Positions 8,660-17,089 of a DNA stretch of 51,116 bases are shown piece after piece; the stretch's first letter is position 1; each line of letters starts with the position of its first letter. The stretch spans positions 1 to 51,116 of the forward strand of contig JALXAQ010000170.1 of assembly GCA_026991885.1 (NCBI GenBank). Direction: 5' to 3'. A program made the translations under genes and the position numbers. The stretch is from Thiotrichaceae bacterium (lineage in GTDB: Bacteria; Pseudomonadota; Gammaproteobacteria; Beggiatoales; Beggiatoaceae). The notes beneath the pieces were generated by a model that was not told where the DNA came from, ran no database searches, and worked only from the letters and a program-made list of their open reading frames with translations.

Positions 8660-8974
8660 TTAATTGATTCTTAGTCCTAAATTGTATTTGCCTTTTGAAA
8701 AACCGGAAAAATGACGGTAGATTTCAGAATGATTAATGGGTTTTTGACTTTTATCGTCTGTTAGATTGCGTTGCGCCACATAAGTTTGTTGGGCTGAATT
8801 ATGCACTAAGACGTGATACCAAGGTTCATCTTTGGGCGGTTGGCTTTTGGCCATCGTTTGATACCACTGTTCTGTGAGCATAAAATGGGGATCAACATCA
8901 ATGATCACGCCCCGGTAGTTAAACTTTTTGTGATAAACAAGTTGCCCTATGTTAAATAATATCTCATTTTCCAT
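8660..8974 (-). CDS. hspQ: HspQ/YccV-like heat shock protein
   Basis: A 104-residue protein with FNIGQLVYHKKFNYRGVIIDVDP, then DEPWYHVLVH and YVAQRNL, the hallmarks of the HspQ (YccV, hemimethylated-DNA-binding) family. E. coli HspQ is a heat-inducible protein that acts as a specificity enhancer of Lon. Length is the family norm. It starts at ATG 8974. It lies between the TPR-CHAT gene and the lipoprotein operon on the same strand, with a REP-like palindrome just downstream. Confidence 0.9.
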   Translation of the reverse strand: MENEILFNIGQLVYHKKFNYRGVIIDVDPHFMLTEQWYQTMAKSQPPKDEPWYHVLVHNSAQQTYVAQRNLTDDKSQKPINHSEIYRHFSGFSKGKYNLGLRIN

Positions 8975-9052
8975 GGTTTGTTTCTCATAATTTTAAGTCA
9001 ATAAATATTAGGGCTGCTATAGTAATAACAAGGCTAAGCACTGGCGTGAAAA

Positions 9053-12000
9053 TTAAACCCCATACAACACAAAAGCCGCCCAATAAGCCGGATGACTATA
9101 ACGTCCACCCTTTTGGATAAATTCGCGCTTGGTTGCTGTCAATGCTTGAACTGCGCCTATCCCTGTTTTGAGTTTTGAAAAAAACGCTGTGATAAACTGA
9201 GTCCTTATTTCATCGGAGATAGTCCATAAGGTGAGTATAGTATTTTTATTGCCAGCCACATAAAACGCATAAGGCAAACTCATCACGTTTTCGCTACCTA
9301 AGTTCGAGCCAGATAACATGATCAAGTCACTCTTTAAATTATAAGCAGGCCATTCGTCCAGTGTCACATAACCATCAATCCCCTCTGGATTGTTGACTTG
9401 TCCCAACACGATGCTTGATAAGGCGGGCACGTTCAGGTAGCTGTCTGTGGAGAATAGCAAATAACGGTATTTTGCGAGTATGCCTTGTTTATTGAGGTTT
9501 TGTAATTTCTCCTCAGTGGCATCAGCTTGTTTGTAGAGCTGCGGCGCATTAAAGAGCTTTTCTAATTCTTTAAAGGTTTTTTCAGTGCCGGGTAGATTTT
9601 TCCAGTTGATATCAAGTTGCCTAAAAGCTCGTTTATAACGTTGTGGATCATGGCTGTTTTCTACAAGGTTGCGGGCAATCTCAAAGTCAACGGTGCTAGG
9701 ATTTCCTTGGTAAGTGGCATTTTTATAAATCGGTGCCCCCATCGCCAATAAGCTGTCTCGCTTGTAAGCCGGACGATGTTGTTGCAATAGTGCTAACATG
9801 GAGAGGGATTGCACGTAGGATATTTGATATTGGGTAATCACGGGTTCATCAAAGCGTAAGCTTTCAAATGGAATCAAGGTTAAAGGACCATAAGGTGAAA
9901 TAATCCAGTGAGGAAACTCTTTGATAGTATCGAAAAGTGGTGCTAACAAACGCTTTCCTAGTTCACGGCTGAGACTCTCATTCAGTTGGCGATGGTAGGT
10001 TTTCAAGTCTTTTTCAAGTGAGGAAAATTCTCCTAAGTCGTGTGCCCTGAGCACTCCGTTGCCGAGGGTGAAGGCTAAGACTTTATTTTGATAAACGAGA
10101 TAACTGATAAATACCGCATTTGCGGGCAAATATTGAATACCCTCTTTGGCACTGACAATCTCCATTTTGCTGAGTTGCTCATATTTGGGATATTTTGCTT
10201 TTAAGTCATCCTCGAACTGGGCTAGTTGTTTGACCAATTGTTCTTTTTCTGTCTCTAAACGCCTTTTTTCTGCTAGGCTCGCCTCTGCTAATAGACGACG
10301 CTTCAAAGAAATAATCTGTGCTTTATAATATTGCAATTGTTGTTGCGTAATGGCACTGAATCCCGTTTGTTGGGTGCTGCTGAAGGTTTCGAGTAAAGTA
10401 CGGGTTTTGATGATTTCGGCCAGTTCAAAGGCTGATAGGGGGTAAGATTGTATATATAAGTTAGTAAGCAGTAAATAACCCTCTATCCATTCTTTAAACA
10501 AGCTTTGGCGGTTTTTTGTGAATAAGTCGCCACTTCGTAACGTTTCCACCTCTGCCACGAATTTTTCAAGATGTTGAATGGCTTGCTCAATATTGCCTTG
10601 TTTGAAGTATGCGTAGGCTAACTGATTTAAACGAGTGAGCGTGTCAGGGTCCTTTTCTCCTAACGCTTCTTGAGAAAGTGAATAGCTTTTTTCAAACAAC
10701 GCTAAGGCTTCAGATAAGTTGCCTAAGTCTTGGTAAGTCAAAGCTAAATTGTTGAGATAGGTGAGCGTTAAATAGTGTTTTTCTCCTAAGCTTTCTTTAG
10801 AAAGTGAGTAGCCCGTTTTAAATAAAGACAAGCTCTGAGATAAGTCACCTGATTGTTGGTAAATCAAAGCTAAATCATTTAGGCGAGTGAGGGTGTCAAG
10901 GTGCTTTTCTCCTAAGACTTGTTTAGACAGATGATAGGTCGCTTTAAATAAAGATAAGGCTTTTTTTGAGTGGCTTAGCTGCTTGTGAATCTCAGCTAAA
11001 TAATTCAAGCGCTTGAGCGTATGAGGGTGCTTTTCTCCTAAGACTTCTTTAGAAAGACGATAGCATTTTTCAGCTAAAGGCAAAGCTTCTGATAAGCGAC
11101 CTAATGCTTTATAAATTAAACTTAAATTATTAAGCGTGTTGAGCGTATGAGGCTGCTTTTCTCCAAAAACCTCTTTAGAAAGATGATAGCTTTTTTCATA
11201 CAAAGACAAGGCTTCAGTTAAGCGACCGACATCTTGGTAACTGGAGGCAAAATTATCCAATATCGTGAGGTTTAAATAGTGCTTTTCTCCTAAAACTTGT
11301 TTAGAAACACGATAGGCGGTTTCAAACAAAGGCAAAGCCTCAGATAAGCGGCCTAATTCTTGGTAAATAATGGCCAAATTATTCATGCGATTGAGGGTGG
11401 ATGGATTTTGTTCTCCTAACTGTTCTTTAGAAACATGATAGGCGGTTTCAAACAAGGGCAGGGCTTCAGATAAGCGACCGACGTAGCGATAAATAACGGC
11501 TAAATTATTTAAGCGACTGAGGGTGTTGGGATGTTTTTCTCCTAATACTTCTTTGGAAAGAGAATAGCCTTTTTCAAAAAAAGGTAAGGCTTTTGAATAG
11601 TGGCCTAAGTTTTGGTAAATAAAGCCTACATAATTCATGATCGAGAGAGTGACTGGGTCCTTTTCTCCGAGTATTTCAGTTGTTATGTTTAAGGCTTTTT
11701 GAGACAAGGGTAGCGCTTCTTGAAATCGCCCTTTTTGAATATGTTGGACAATTTGGCTGATATAAGTGTCAGCTAATTTGAGTTGCTCATCTTGAGATAA
11801 ATCTTGGGTGGCTGGCGTATCGCTGCTGAAATCGTCAGAAGTGTCAACGGTTTGATAAAGATTGGATGGCGTGCTTTCTAATGTCCCTTCTGGGATAATA
11901 TAGTCGCCACTCTCATCGCTTTGGATCGTTTCTTCTGAATTATCAATGATTTCTGGCTGTTCTTGTGGGGTAGGCTGGAAAATATTTTTGAGGTTGTTTG

Positions 12001-12070
12001 GAATATTGGCGCATGAGCTGATTAAAGCCCAGCCAATGAGGTAGATAAATAATTTTTGTATTTTCATCAT
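9053..12070 (-). CDS. TPR-CHAT lipoprotein with a degenerate CHAT protease domain
   Basis: A 1005-residue protein: signal peptide and lipobox (ISSC, Cys20), an acidic low-complexity linker (about 30-95), a first TPR-like helix pair, nine kinesin-light-chain-type TPR units of 42 residues (about 134-511), a helical charged segment (about 590-630) and a C-terminal CHAT domain (about 690-1005). CHAT domains are caspase-like peptidases with a His in FATHG and a Cys in LSAC. Here the matching sites read FSTDS (Asp876) and LSGSN (Ser922), so both catalytic residues are replaced while the fold motifs (LIMLSGSNLG, AGNKNTILTLW, HPAYWAAFVLYG) remain. It is thus probably a binding or scaffold protein on the outside of a membrane. 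The gene is single, with a long A/T-rich region upstream. Confidence 0.9.
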   Translation of the reverse strand: MMKIQKLFIYLIGWALISSCANIPNNLKNIFQPTPQEQPEIIDNSEETIQSDESGDYIIPEGTLESTPSNLYQTVDTSDDFSSDTPATQDLSQDEQLKLADTYISQIVQHIQKGRFQEALPLSQKALNITTEILGEKDPVTLSIMNYVGFIYQNLGHYSKALPFFEKGYSLSKEVLGEKHPNTLSRLNNLAVIYRYVGRLSEALPLFETAYHVSKEQLGEQNPSTLNRMNNLAIIYQELGRLSEALPLFETAYRVSKQVLGEKHYLNLTILDNFASSYQDVGRLTEALSLYEKSYHLSKEVFGEKQPHTLNTLNNLSLIYKALGRLSEALPLAEKCYRLSKEVLGEKHPHTLKRLNYLAEIHKQLSHSKKALSLFKATYHLSKQVLGEKHLDTLTRLNDLALIYQQSGDLSQSLSLFKTGYSLSKESLGEKHYLTLTYLNNLALTYQDLGNLSEALALFEKSYSLSQEALGEKDPDTLTRLNQLAYAYFKQGNIEQAIQHLEKFVAEVETLRSGDLFTKNRQSLFKEWIEGYLLLTNLYIQSYPLSAFELAEIIKTRTLLETFSSTQQTGFSAITQQQLQYYKAQIISLKRRLLAEASLAEKRRLETEKEQLVKQLAQFEDDLKAKYPKYEQLSKMEIVSAKEGIQYLPANAVFISYLVYQNKVLAFTLGNGVLRAHDLGEFSSLEKDLKTYHRQLNESLSRELGKRLLAPLFDTIKEFPHWIISPYGPLTLIPFESLRFDEPVITQYQISYVQSLSMLALLQQHRPAYKRDSLLAMGAPIYKNATYQGNPSTVDFEIARNLVENSHDPQRYKRAFRQLDINWKNLPGTEKTFKELEKLFNAPQLYKQADATEEKLQNLNKQGILAKYRYLLFSTDSYLNVPALSSIVLGQVNNPEGIDGYVTLDEWPAYNLKSDLIMLSGSNLGSENVMSLPYAFYVAGNKNTILTLWTISDEIRTQFITAFFSKLKTGIGAVQALTATKREFIQKGGRYSHPAYWAAFVLYGV
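10538..11671 (-). repeat. Nine tandem 126-bp units encoding TPRs
   Basis: Nine in-frame 126-base (42-codon) units inside the TPR-CHAT gene, each beginning with a variant of LGEKHPxTL and containing LNNLAxIYxxLGRLSEAL. Units 2 and 3 are the most alike. Units differ mostly at surface positions, and a uniform length without indels points to expansion by unequal crossing-over or gene conversion. Confidence 0.85.
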
Positions 12071-12236
12071 ATTTGATTTAATTAGTTGAGAGTCATCGGT
12101 GATGAAGATAGATTATAAACCATTTAAAAAATCAATACCGTCGCCAAATAAAAGCACTGACAATAAATAATTTATTTTAAAGAATTTATTATTTTTATTG
12201 AATATAAATATGATTAATATCATAATATTGGATATT

Positions 12237-12270
12237 TAGGCGTCCACCTTCGGTTTGGACGCGCCTAAAT
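12237..12270 (+). repeat. Hairpin with TTCG loop upstream of yajC
   Basis: ATTTAGGCG-TCCACC-TTCG-GTTTGGA-CGCGCCTAAAT folds into a long stem with a TTCG tetraloop. The core (TCCA...TGGAC) resembles the GGAGTCCAAG palindromes but with extended GGCG/CGCC arms. It lies about 40 bases upstream of yajC. The rest of 12071-12311 is A/T-rich with no recognisable gene; promoters for yajC and the divergent TPR-CHAT gene presumably lie here, but no box is convincing. Confidence 0.6.
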
Positions 12271-12311
12271 TTATGGCATAATGCACCGCTTTCATTCACT
12301 GAGGATACAAC

Positions 12312-12641
12312 ATGGATTTTTTGATTCAAAACGCTTGGGCACAAGCAGAACAACCACCCGACGCGGGTTTTATTAATCTCGTGATGTTGGTTGTTTTATT
12401 TGTCGTGTTTTATTTTTTGCTGATACGCCCCCAAACTAAGCGAGCCAAAGAGCATAAACAGATGGTCGAGTCGTTGGCAAAAGGGGATGAAATCGTTACC
12501 AATGGCGGATTGTTGGGTAAAATCATTAGCCTTGGTGATAACTTTGTCGTGCTTGAAGTGGACTCAAATACGCAAATCAAGGTGCAACGCCAAGCCGTCG
12601 CCACTGTCATGCCTAAAGGTACGATGAAAAATACGCTGTAA
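12312..12641 (+). CDS. yajC: Sec translocase accessory subunit YajC
   Basis: A 109-residue membrane protein with a single transmembrane helix (about 20-40: NLVMLVVLFVVFYFLLIRP), followed by QTKRAKEHKQMVESLAKGDE and IVTNGGLLGKI, the YajC signature. YajC associates with SecDF in the inner membrane. It starts at ATG 12312 behind GAGGA. It is the first gene of yajC-secD-secF; tgt and queA, often upstream, are not in the window. Confidence 0.96.
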   Translation: MDFLIQNAWAQAEQPPDAGFINLVMLVVLFVVFYFLLIRPQTKRAKEHKQMVESLAKGDEIVTNGGLLGKIISLGDNFVVLEVDSNTQIKVQRQAVATVMPKGTMKNTL

Positions 12642-12649
12642 ATAGGGAC

Positions 12650-12675
12650 GTCCAAACTAAAGTTTGGACTCCTAC
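12650..12675 (-). repeat. REP-like palindrome, stem AAACT/AGTTT, between yajC and secD
   Basis: On the minus strand it reads GTAGGAGTCCAAACTTTAG followed by TTTGGAC. Compared with the common copy (AAGAT/ATCTT), both arms have changed together, so pairing is kept. It carries a 5' GTAG like enterobacterial REPs. Confidence 0.8.
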
Positions 12676-12703
12676 TAACTTTGTCTTTTAACTGAGAGGA
12701 TGT

Positions 12704-14539
12704 ATGAATCATTACCCACTTTGGAAATATTTACTGATCGCTGCTGTGCTCTTTATTTCTGCCTTGTATGCACTACCCAATCTATTTGGGGAGGATCCTG
12801 CCGTGCAAATTTCTCCCGCTTATGCACGGGATATGAAAATTGATCAGGCGCTGCAAGAGACTGCCGAGGCTGAACTCAAAAAAGCCAATATCAATTTTAT
12901 CCGTGTCGATAGGACACCAAGGCAATTGTTATTCCGTTTTAAAGATACTGATACGCAATTGAAAGCTTCTACTCTACTGAAAGAGGCACTGCCCAAATAT
13001 GTGGTGGCGCAAAATTTGGCCTCCACAACTCCTGATTGGTTGAGGGCGTTGGGCGGACAAGCCATGTATTTAGGTTTAGATTTGCGCGGCGGGGTGCATT
13101 TTTTAATGCAAGTCGATATGGAAACGGCGATTCGTCAGGATGAGGAGACGTATATCGGTGAAATGCGTACCCTGTTTCGTGAGAATAAATTGCGTTATAA
13201 GGGTATTAGTCGTGTTGTTAGTGGTGAGGGTGGCATTTTGGTGACACTCGCTGATGTTGAAAAACGCGAGCACGCGAAAAAGCTCATTGCAAATGAGTAT
13301 GATGATTTGGTCATCACTGAGATCGATGAGGGAGATGAGTATCGCTTGCATCTCGCTTTCACTGAAAAGGCGTTGATAGAAAATCGCCAAAATGCTTTAG
13401 AGCAGAATATTACCACTTTGCGTAATCGCGTTAATGAGTTAGGCGTCTCGGAGCCAGTCATCCAACGACAGGGGGATGATCGTATTGTTGTACAATTGCC
13501 CGGTGTACAAGATACGGCGCGTGCTAAGGAGATTTTGGGCGCAACCGCAACTTTGGAATTTCGCTTGGTGGCTGATGACGATGATCAATTAGGGGCGCGT
13601 TCTTATAAACGGCGTGATGGTACGCCAGTGATGTTGAAACGCCGCGTTATCGCCACAGGTGATCAAATCGTTGATGCCGCTGCGACAATTGATCAACGCA
13701 GTGGGCGCCCTGCAACGGTAGTGCGTTTGGATAATAAGGGCGCAAAACGTATGCTGATGATCACTCGGAAAAATGTCGGTAAGCCGATGGCCGTTGTCTT
13801 TATGGAGTACCATATAAAGACTAAAGAGGTAGATGGTAAACCTGTCACAACTCGTACTAAATCTGAAGAAGTCATTAATGTGGCAACCATTCAGGAGGAA
13901 TTTGGTAAAAATTTCCAAGTGACAGGTTTAACGTCTAGTGAAGCGAATAATCTTGCTTTGTTATTGCGGGCGGGGGCACTTAAAGCGCCGATGGAAATCA
14001 TCGAAGAGCGCACTATCGGTCCAAGCTTGGGTCAAGAAAGCATTGATAAAGGCATATTGTCCATCATGCTTGGTTTTGTAGCAGTGATGTTGTTTATGTG
14101 GATGCGCTATAAAACGTTTGGCATGGTAGCGAATTTAGCTTTGTTGATGAATGTTGTGATTTTGATCGCTTTACTGTCCTTGTTGCAAGCGACGCTGACT
14201 TTGCCGGGTATGGCGGGTATTGTGTTGACTTTAGGTATGGCAGTTGATGCTAATGTATTGATTTTCGAGAAAATACGTGAAGAAATCGCCAATGGTAATA
14301 GTCCACAGAATAGTATCCATGTTGGCTTTGAAAAGGCTTTTATCACGATATTTGATGCGAATATCACGACTTTAATTGCGGCGCTGATGTTATTTGGTTT
14401 TGGAACAGGACCTATTAAAGGTTTTGCCATCACTTTGTCTTTGGGGATTATCACTTCCATGTTTACTGCTATTATGCTCAGTCGTGGTGTGATTAATTTT
14501 TTCTATGGTGGTAAAAAACTGGATAAATTACCAGTATAA
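12704..14539 (+). CDS. secD: Protein translocase subunit SecD
   Basis: SecD, with SecF, uses the proton motive force to help pull exported proteins across the inner membrane. The 611-residue protein has an N-terminal transmembrane helix (about 8-26), a large periplasmic region that includes AMYLGLDLRGGVHFLMQVD near 125 and RNRVNELGVSEPVIQRQG near 240, and a C-terminal block of five helices from about 450 with LGMAVDANVLIFEKIREE. Length matches E. coli SecD (615). It starts at ATG 12704 behind GAGGA, 62 bases after yajC with a REP-like palindrome between. Confidence 0.97.
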   Translation: MNHYPLWKYLLIAAVLFISALYALPNLFGEDPAVQISPAYARDMKIDQALQETAEAELKKANINFIRVDRTPRQLLFRFKDTDTQLKASTLLKEALPKYVVAQNLASTTPDWLRALGGQAMYLGLDLRGGVHFLMQVDMETAIRQDEETYIGEMRTLFRENKLRYKGISRVVSGEGGILVTLADVEKREHAKKLIANEYDDLVITEIDEGDEYRLHLAFTEKALIENRQNALEQNITTLRNRVNELGVSEPVIQRQGDDRIVVQLPGVQDTARAKEILGATATLEFRLVADDDDQLGARSYKRRDGTPVMLKRRVIATGDQIVDAAATIDQRSGRPATVVRLDNKGAKRMLMITRKNVGKPMAVVFMEYHIKTKEVDGKPVTTRTKSEEVINVATIQEEFGKNFQVTGLTSSEANNLALLLRAGALKAPMEIIEERTIGPSLGQESIDKGILSIMLGFVAVMLFMWMRYKTFGMVANLALLMNVVILIALLSLLQATLTLPGMAGIVLTLGMAVDANVLIFEKIREEIANGNSPQNSIHVGFEKAFITIFDANITTLIAALMLFGFGTGPIKGFAITLSLGIITSMFTAIMLSRGVINFFYGGKKLDKLPV

Positions 14540-14543
14540 ACAC

Positions 14544-14569
14544 GTCCAAGATAAATCTTGGACTCCTAT
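14544..14569 (-). repeat. REP-like palindrome between secD and secF
   Basis: Common-form copy (GTCCAAGATAAATCTTGGAC on the plus strand) in the secD-secF gap. Its TTG at 14558 opens a false extension of secF. Confidence 0.8.
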
Positions 14570-14587
14570 TTTTGGAATTTATTAAAA

Positions 14588-15532
14588 ATGTTTTTAACTC
14601 GATTTGATTATAAGTTTGATTTTTTAGGTAAACGCCACATAGCACTGCTATTGTCTAGCATACTGATGGCCATTTCTTTAGGCTCTTTGTTCGTTCAAGG
14701 TTTGGTTTTTGGGATTGATTTCACGGGGGGTACCTTGGTTGAGGTGGGTTATAGCCAGCCAATAGAACTTAAAGGTATCCGAAAAACTTTGCATGAAAAT
14801 GGTTTTCCTGATGCTGTGGTACAACATTTTGGCACCTCCAAGGATGTTTTGATTCGTTTAGGTGTGCATGAAGAGTCAAAAGAGGAGTCTTTAAGCACTA
14901 AAATTTTGCGCTTACTGCAACAAGGTGGTGAAAAAGTCGATATGCGTCGTGTCGAATATGTGGGACCACAAGTCGGCAACGAATTGGTTGAAAAGGGGGG
15001 GATGGCTGTCATCTTGACCTTGTTTGGTATCTTGCTTTATGTCGGCTTTCGCTTTGAATATCGCTTTGCAATCGGTGCTGTAGCGGCATTAGTACACGAT
15101 ACGGTCATCGTCGTCGGTTTATTTTCGCTGTTTAGACTAGAATTTGATTTAACCGTGTTAGCTGCCTTGTTGGCGGTGATTGGTTATTCACTGAATGATA
15201 CTATCGTTGTATTTGATCGTATTCGGGAAAATTTTGTCAAATTGCGAAAACAAGCGTCGATCAATGTGATGAATATTTCTATCAATCAAATGCTGGGGCG
15301 TACTGTGATGACGTCGGTGACGACTGCCTTGGTGTTGGTTGTTCTATTTATTTTTGGTGGTGAATTGATTCACGGCTTTTCGACCGCTTTGCTCTTGGGT
15401 GTCATTATCGGTACCTATTCTTCGATTTATATCGCCAGTGCCAGCGCACTGGCTTTGGGTGTGAGTAAGGTGGACTTGATGCCGGTAGAAAAGGAAGGCG
15501 AGGAGAAAAAGACTGAATCTTTTAAATGGTAA
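14588..15532 (+). CDS. secF: Protein translocase subunit SecF
   Basis: Partner of SecD in the inner membrane. The 314-residue protein has the family motifs GIDFTGGTLVEV, VGPQVGNELVEKGG, RFEYRFAIGAVAALVHD and GYSLNDTIVVFDRIRENF, with six transmembrane segments. The frame is open from TTG 14558, but that codon lies in a palindromic repeat; the family N-terminus begins at FLTRFDYKFDFLGKR, so ATG 14588 is chosen. A hairpin with T-run follows at 15588-15621. Confidence 0.95.
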   Translation: MFLTRFDYKFDFLGKRHIALLLSSILMAISLGSLFVQGLVFGIDFTGGTLVEVGYSQPIELKGIRKTLHENGFPDAVVQHFGTSKDVLIRLGVHEESKEESLSTKILRLLQQGGEKVDMRRVEYVGPQVGNELVEKGGMAVILTLFGILLYVGFRFEYRFAIGAVAALVHDTVIVVGLFSLFRLEFDLTVLAALLAVIGYSLNDTIVVFDRIRENFVKLRKQASINVMNISINQMLGRTVMTSVTTALVLVVLFIFGGELIHGFSTALLLGVIIGTYSSIYIASASALALGVSKVDLMPVEKEGEEKKTESFKW

Positions 15533-15550
15533 ACTCTTTGTCCCCCAAAA

Positions 15551-15621
15551 AGACCTCTGAGGTCTGGGCGCGACATTTTACAGCTATAAAAATCCTATTT
15601 CTTCAAGAAATAGGATTTTTT
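15551..15621 (+). terminator. Palindromes after secF, including AAAATCCTATTTCTT copy 3
   Basis: First a 15-base palindrome AGACCTCTGAGGTCT (15551-15565), then the AAAAATCCTATTTCTT/AAGAAATAGGATTTTT hairpin (15588-15621) with a two-base loop. The second is the likely terminator of yajC-secD-secF. Confidence 0.65.
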
Positions 15622-15667
15622 AGTGGCCATTTTTTGACGATGAATGATGGGCAAACAAGGAAAAATC

Positions 15668-16792
15668 ATGGAAACTTTTAAATTCGGCCATGCACAGGCA
15701 ACAAAGTGGCAGGAAGCCGCACAAGCCTGTTTAAATCAAATGGGTGATTTAACAAGCAGCTCTGCTAATCTTGGATTTTTATACACAACTGACTTGTTAG
15801 CCGATGATGTGCCCGAGATTCTTGATTATTTTAAACAACAAACCAACGTACCCCATTGGGTGGGCACGGTTGGCATAAGTATTTGTAGTCTTGCCAAAGA
15901 ATATTTTAATGTCCCCGCCATAGCGGTCATGTTGGGAGAATTTTCAGAAGAATCCTTTTCGGTTTTTAGCACTATCAGCAAAAATTTTGAGGAATTTTCC
16001 CGTACTCATCAATCATGGTGTGATAATAAACAAGCTATGTTCGGTATTGTCCACGGCGATCCGCGTCATCACCAGATAGGCAAGCTCGTCTATCAAATGA
16101 GTGAACGCTTAGGTGATGGATTTTTGGTTGGGGGATTGACAAGTTCGCGTCATCAACATTTGCAAATTGCTGATACCCTCGTTGAGGGTGGATTATCGGG
16201 CGTACTCTTTTCCAGTGCGGTTGCTGTGACAACTCGCTTGACTCAAGGATGTTTACCATTAGGTCCACGTCATCAAATCACTGAATCTAGTAAGAATATC
16301 ATTGTCCGTATTGATGAGCGTCCGGCGCTTGATGTCTTTAAAGAAGATATTGGAACAGCATTAGCAAATGATCTCGATCAAGTGGCAGGCTTAATTTTTC
16401 CGGCTTTACCGATTATTGGTTCAGATACGGGCGACTATTTGGTCAGAAACCTGATTGGCATCGATCCTAAAAACAAATTGTTGGCGATAGGTGATGTGGT
16501 CAATTCAGGTATGCCTATTATGTTTACTCGCCGCGATAAAGAAACGGCTCATCAAGATTTAGTGAAAATGCTTAATATCCTCAAGAAACGCTTAAAAGGT
16601 AAACAACCTAAAGGCGGTGTCTATTATTCTTGTATGGGACGCGGACAAAATCTATTTGGTAAAAATTCTGAAGAAGTTAAAACTATTCAACAGGTTTTAG
16701 GTGACTTTCCATTGGTTGGCTTTTTTGCCAATGGTGAAATATATTATCAACGATTATATGGATTTACGGGTATTTTAACTTTATTTTTGTAA
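15668..16792 (+). CDS. FIST-domain sensor protein
   Basis: A 374-residue protein with an N-terminal FIST domain (about 1-200: LGFLYTTDLLADDVPEILDY, GDGFLVGGLTSSR, GLSGVLFSSAVAV) and a FIST_C domain (about 215-374: LIGIDPKNKLLAIGDVV, GGVYYSCMGRG, LVGFFANGEIY). FIST proteins are ligand-sensing modules, thought to bind small molecules, usually encoded near signalling or chemotaxis genes. The frame opens at 15644, but ATG 15668 has AAGGA seven bases upstream and is preferred. It stands alone, bounded by a terminator hairpin and a REP-like palindrome. Confidence 0.88.
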   Translation: METFKFGHAQATKWQEAAQACLNQMGDLTSSSANLGFLYTTDLLADDVPEILDYFKQQTNVPHWVGTVGISICSLAKEYFNVPAIAVMLGEFSEESFSVFSTISKNFEEFSRTHQSWCDNKQAMFGIVHGDPRHHQIGKLVYQMSERLGDGFLVGGLTSSRHQHLQIADTLVEGGLSGVLFSSAVAVTTRLTQGCLPLGPRHQITESSKNIIVRIDERPALDVFKEDIGTALANDLDQVAGLIFPALPIIGSDTGDYLVRNLIGIDPKNKLLAIGDVVNSGMPIMFTRRDKETAHQDLVKMLNILKKRLKGKQPKGGVYYSCMGRGQNLFGKNSEEVKTIQQVLGDFPLVGFFANGEIYYQRLYGFTGILTLFL

Positions 16793-16808
16793 GACAAATA
16801 AATATTTT

Positions 16809-16833
16809 GGAGTCCAAAGCTTTAGCTTTGGAC
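16809..16833 (+). repeat. REP-like palindrome, stem AAAGC/GCTTT
   Basis: GGAGTCCAAAGCTTTAGC followed by TTTGGACGCC. The stem differs from the common copy at the same positions on both arms, so base pairing is kept. It lies between convergent genes (FIST plus, 16843 minus). Confidence 0.8.
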
Positions 16834-16842
16834 GCCAAGCCT

Positions 16843-17076
16843 TTATGAAGCGCCCGGTTCGGGCAGCGGGATCGTTTTGATAATTTGTGTATCAGCCCCT
16901 GTTTCAGGTTCGTTTTCCATAATGGTTTCTGGTTGTTCGGTTTGTGAGATGGAATTGAGAATGGTTGGCAGCGCGAAATATCCGCCCACCGCCAATAATA
17001 AAATCAACACCAACCAATAACGCTTTTTTTTCCGTCGAGGTCTATAAGAATTGCTAATCTTTGAATCGAACTTCAT
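16843..17076 (-). CDS. Small single-pass membrane protein
   Basis: A 77-residue protein: a strongly basic N-terminus (RPRRKKKRY), one transmembrane helix (about 21-40) and an acidic, glutamate-rich C-tail. The topology is predicted inside-to-outside. It starts at ATG 17076 behind AAAGGAGAG, a good ribosome-binding site, which supports a real gene. It lies 13 bases downstream of the TSUP transporter gene on the same strand, so it may be co-transcribed with it. No family is recognised. Confidence 0.65.
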   Translation of the reverse strand: MKFDSKISNSYRPRRKKKRYWLVLILLLAVGGYFALPTILNSISQTEQPETIMENEPETGADTQIIKTIPLPEPGAS

Positions 17077-17089
17077 AGTTTACTCTCCT

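Noticed and set aside
10146-10328. Plus-strand 60-residue reading frame inside the TPR-CHAT gene
   Set aside because: Shadow of the coiled-coil part of the minus-strand gene, without ribosome-binding site or known family.
12180-12240. A regulatory operator in the A/T-rich stretch upstream of yajC
   Set aside because: ATGATTAATATCAT looks palindromic but is imperfect and matches no operator I can name.
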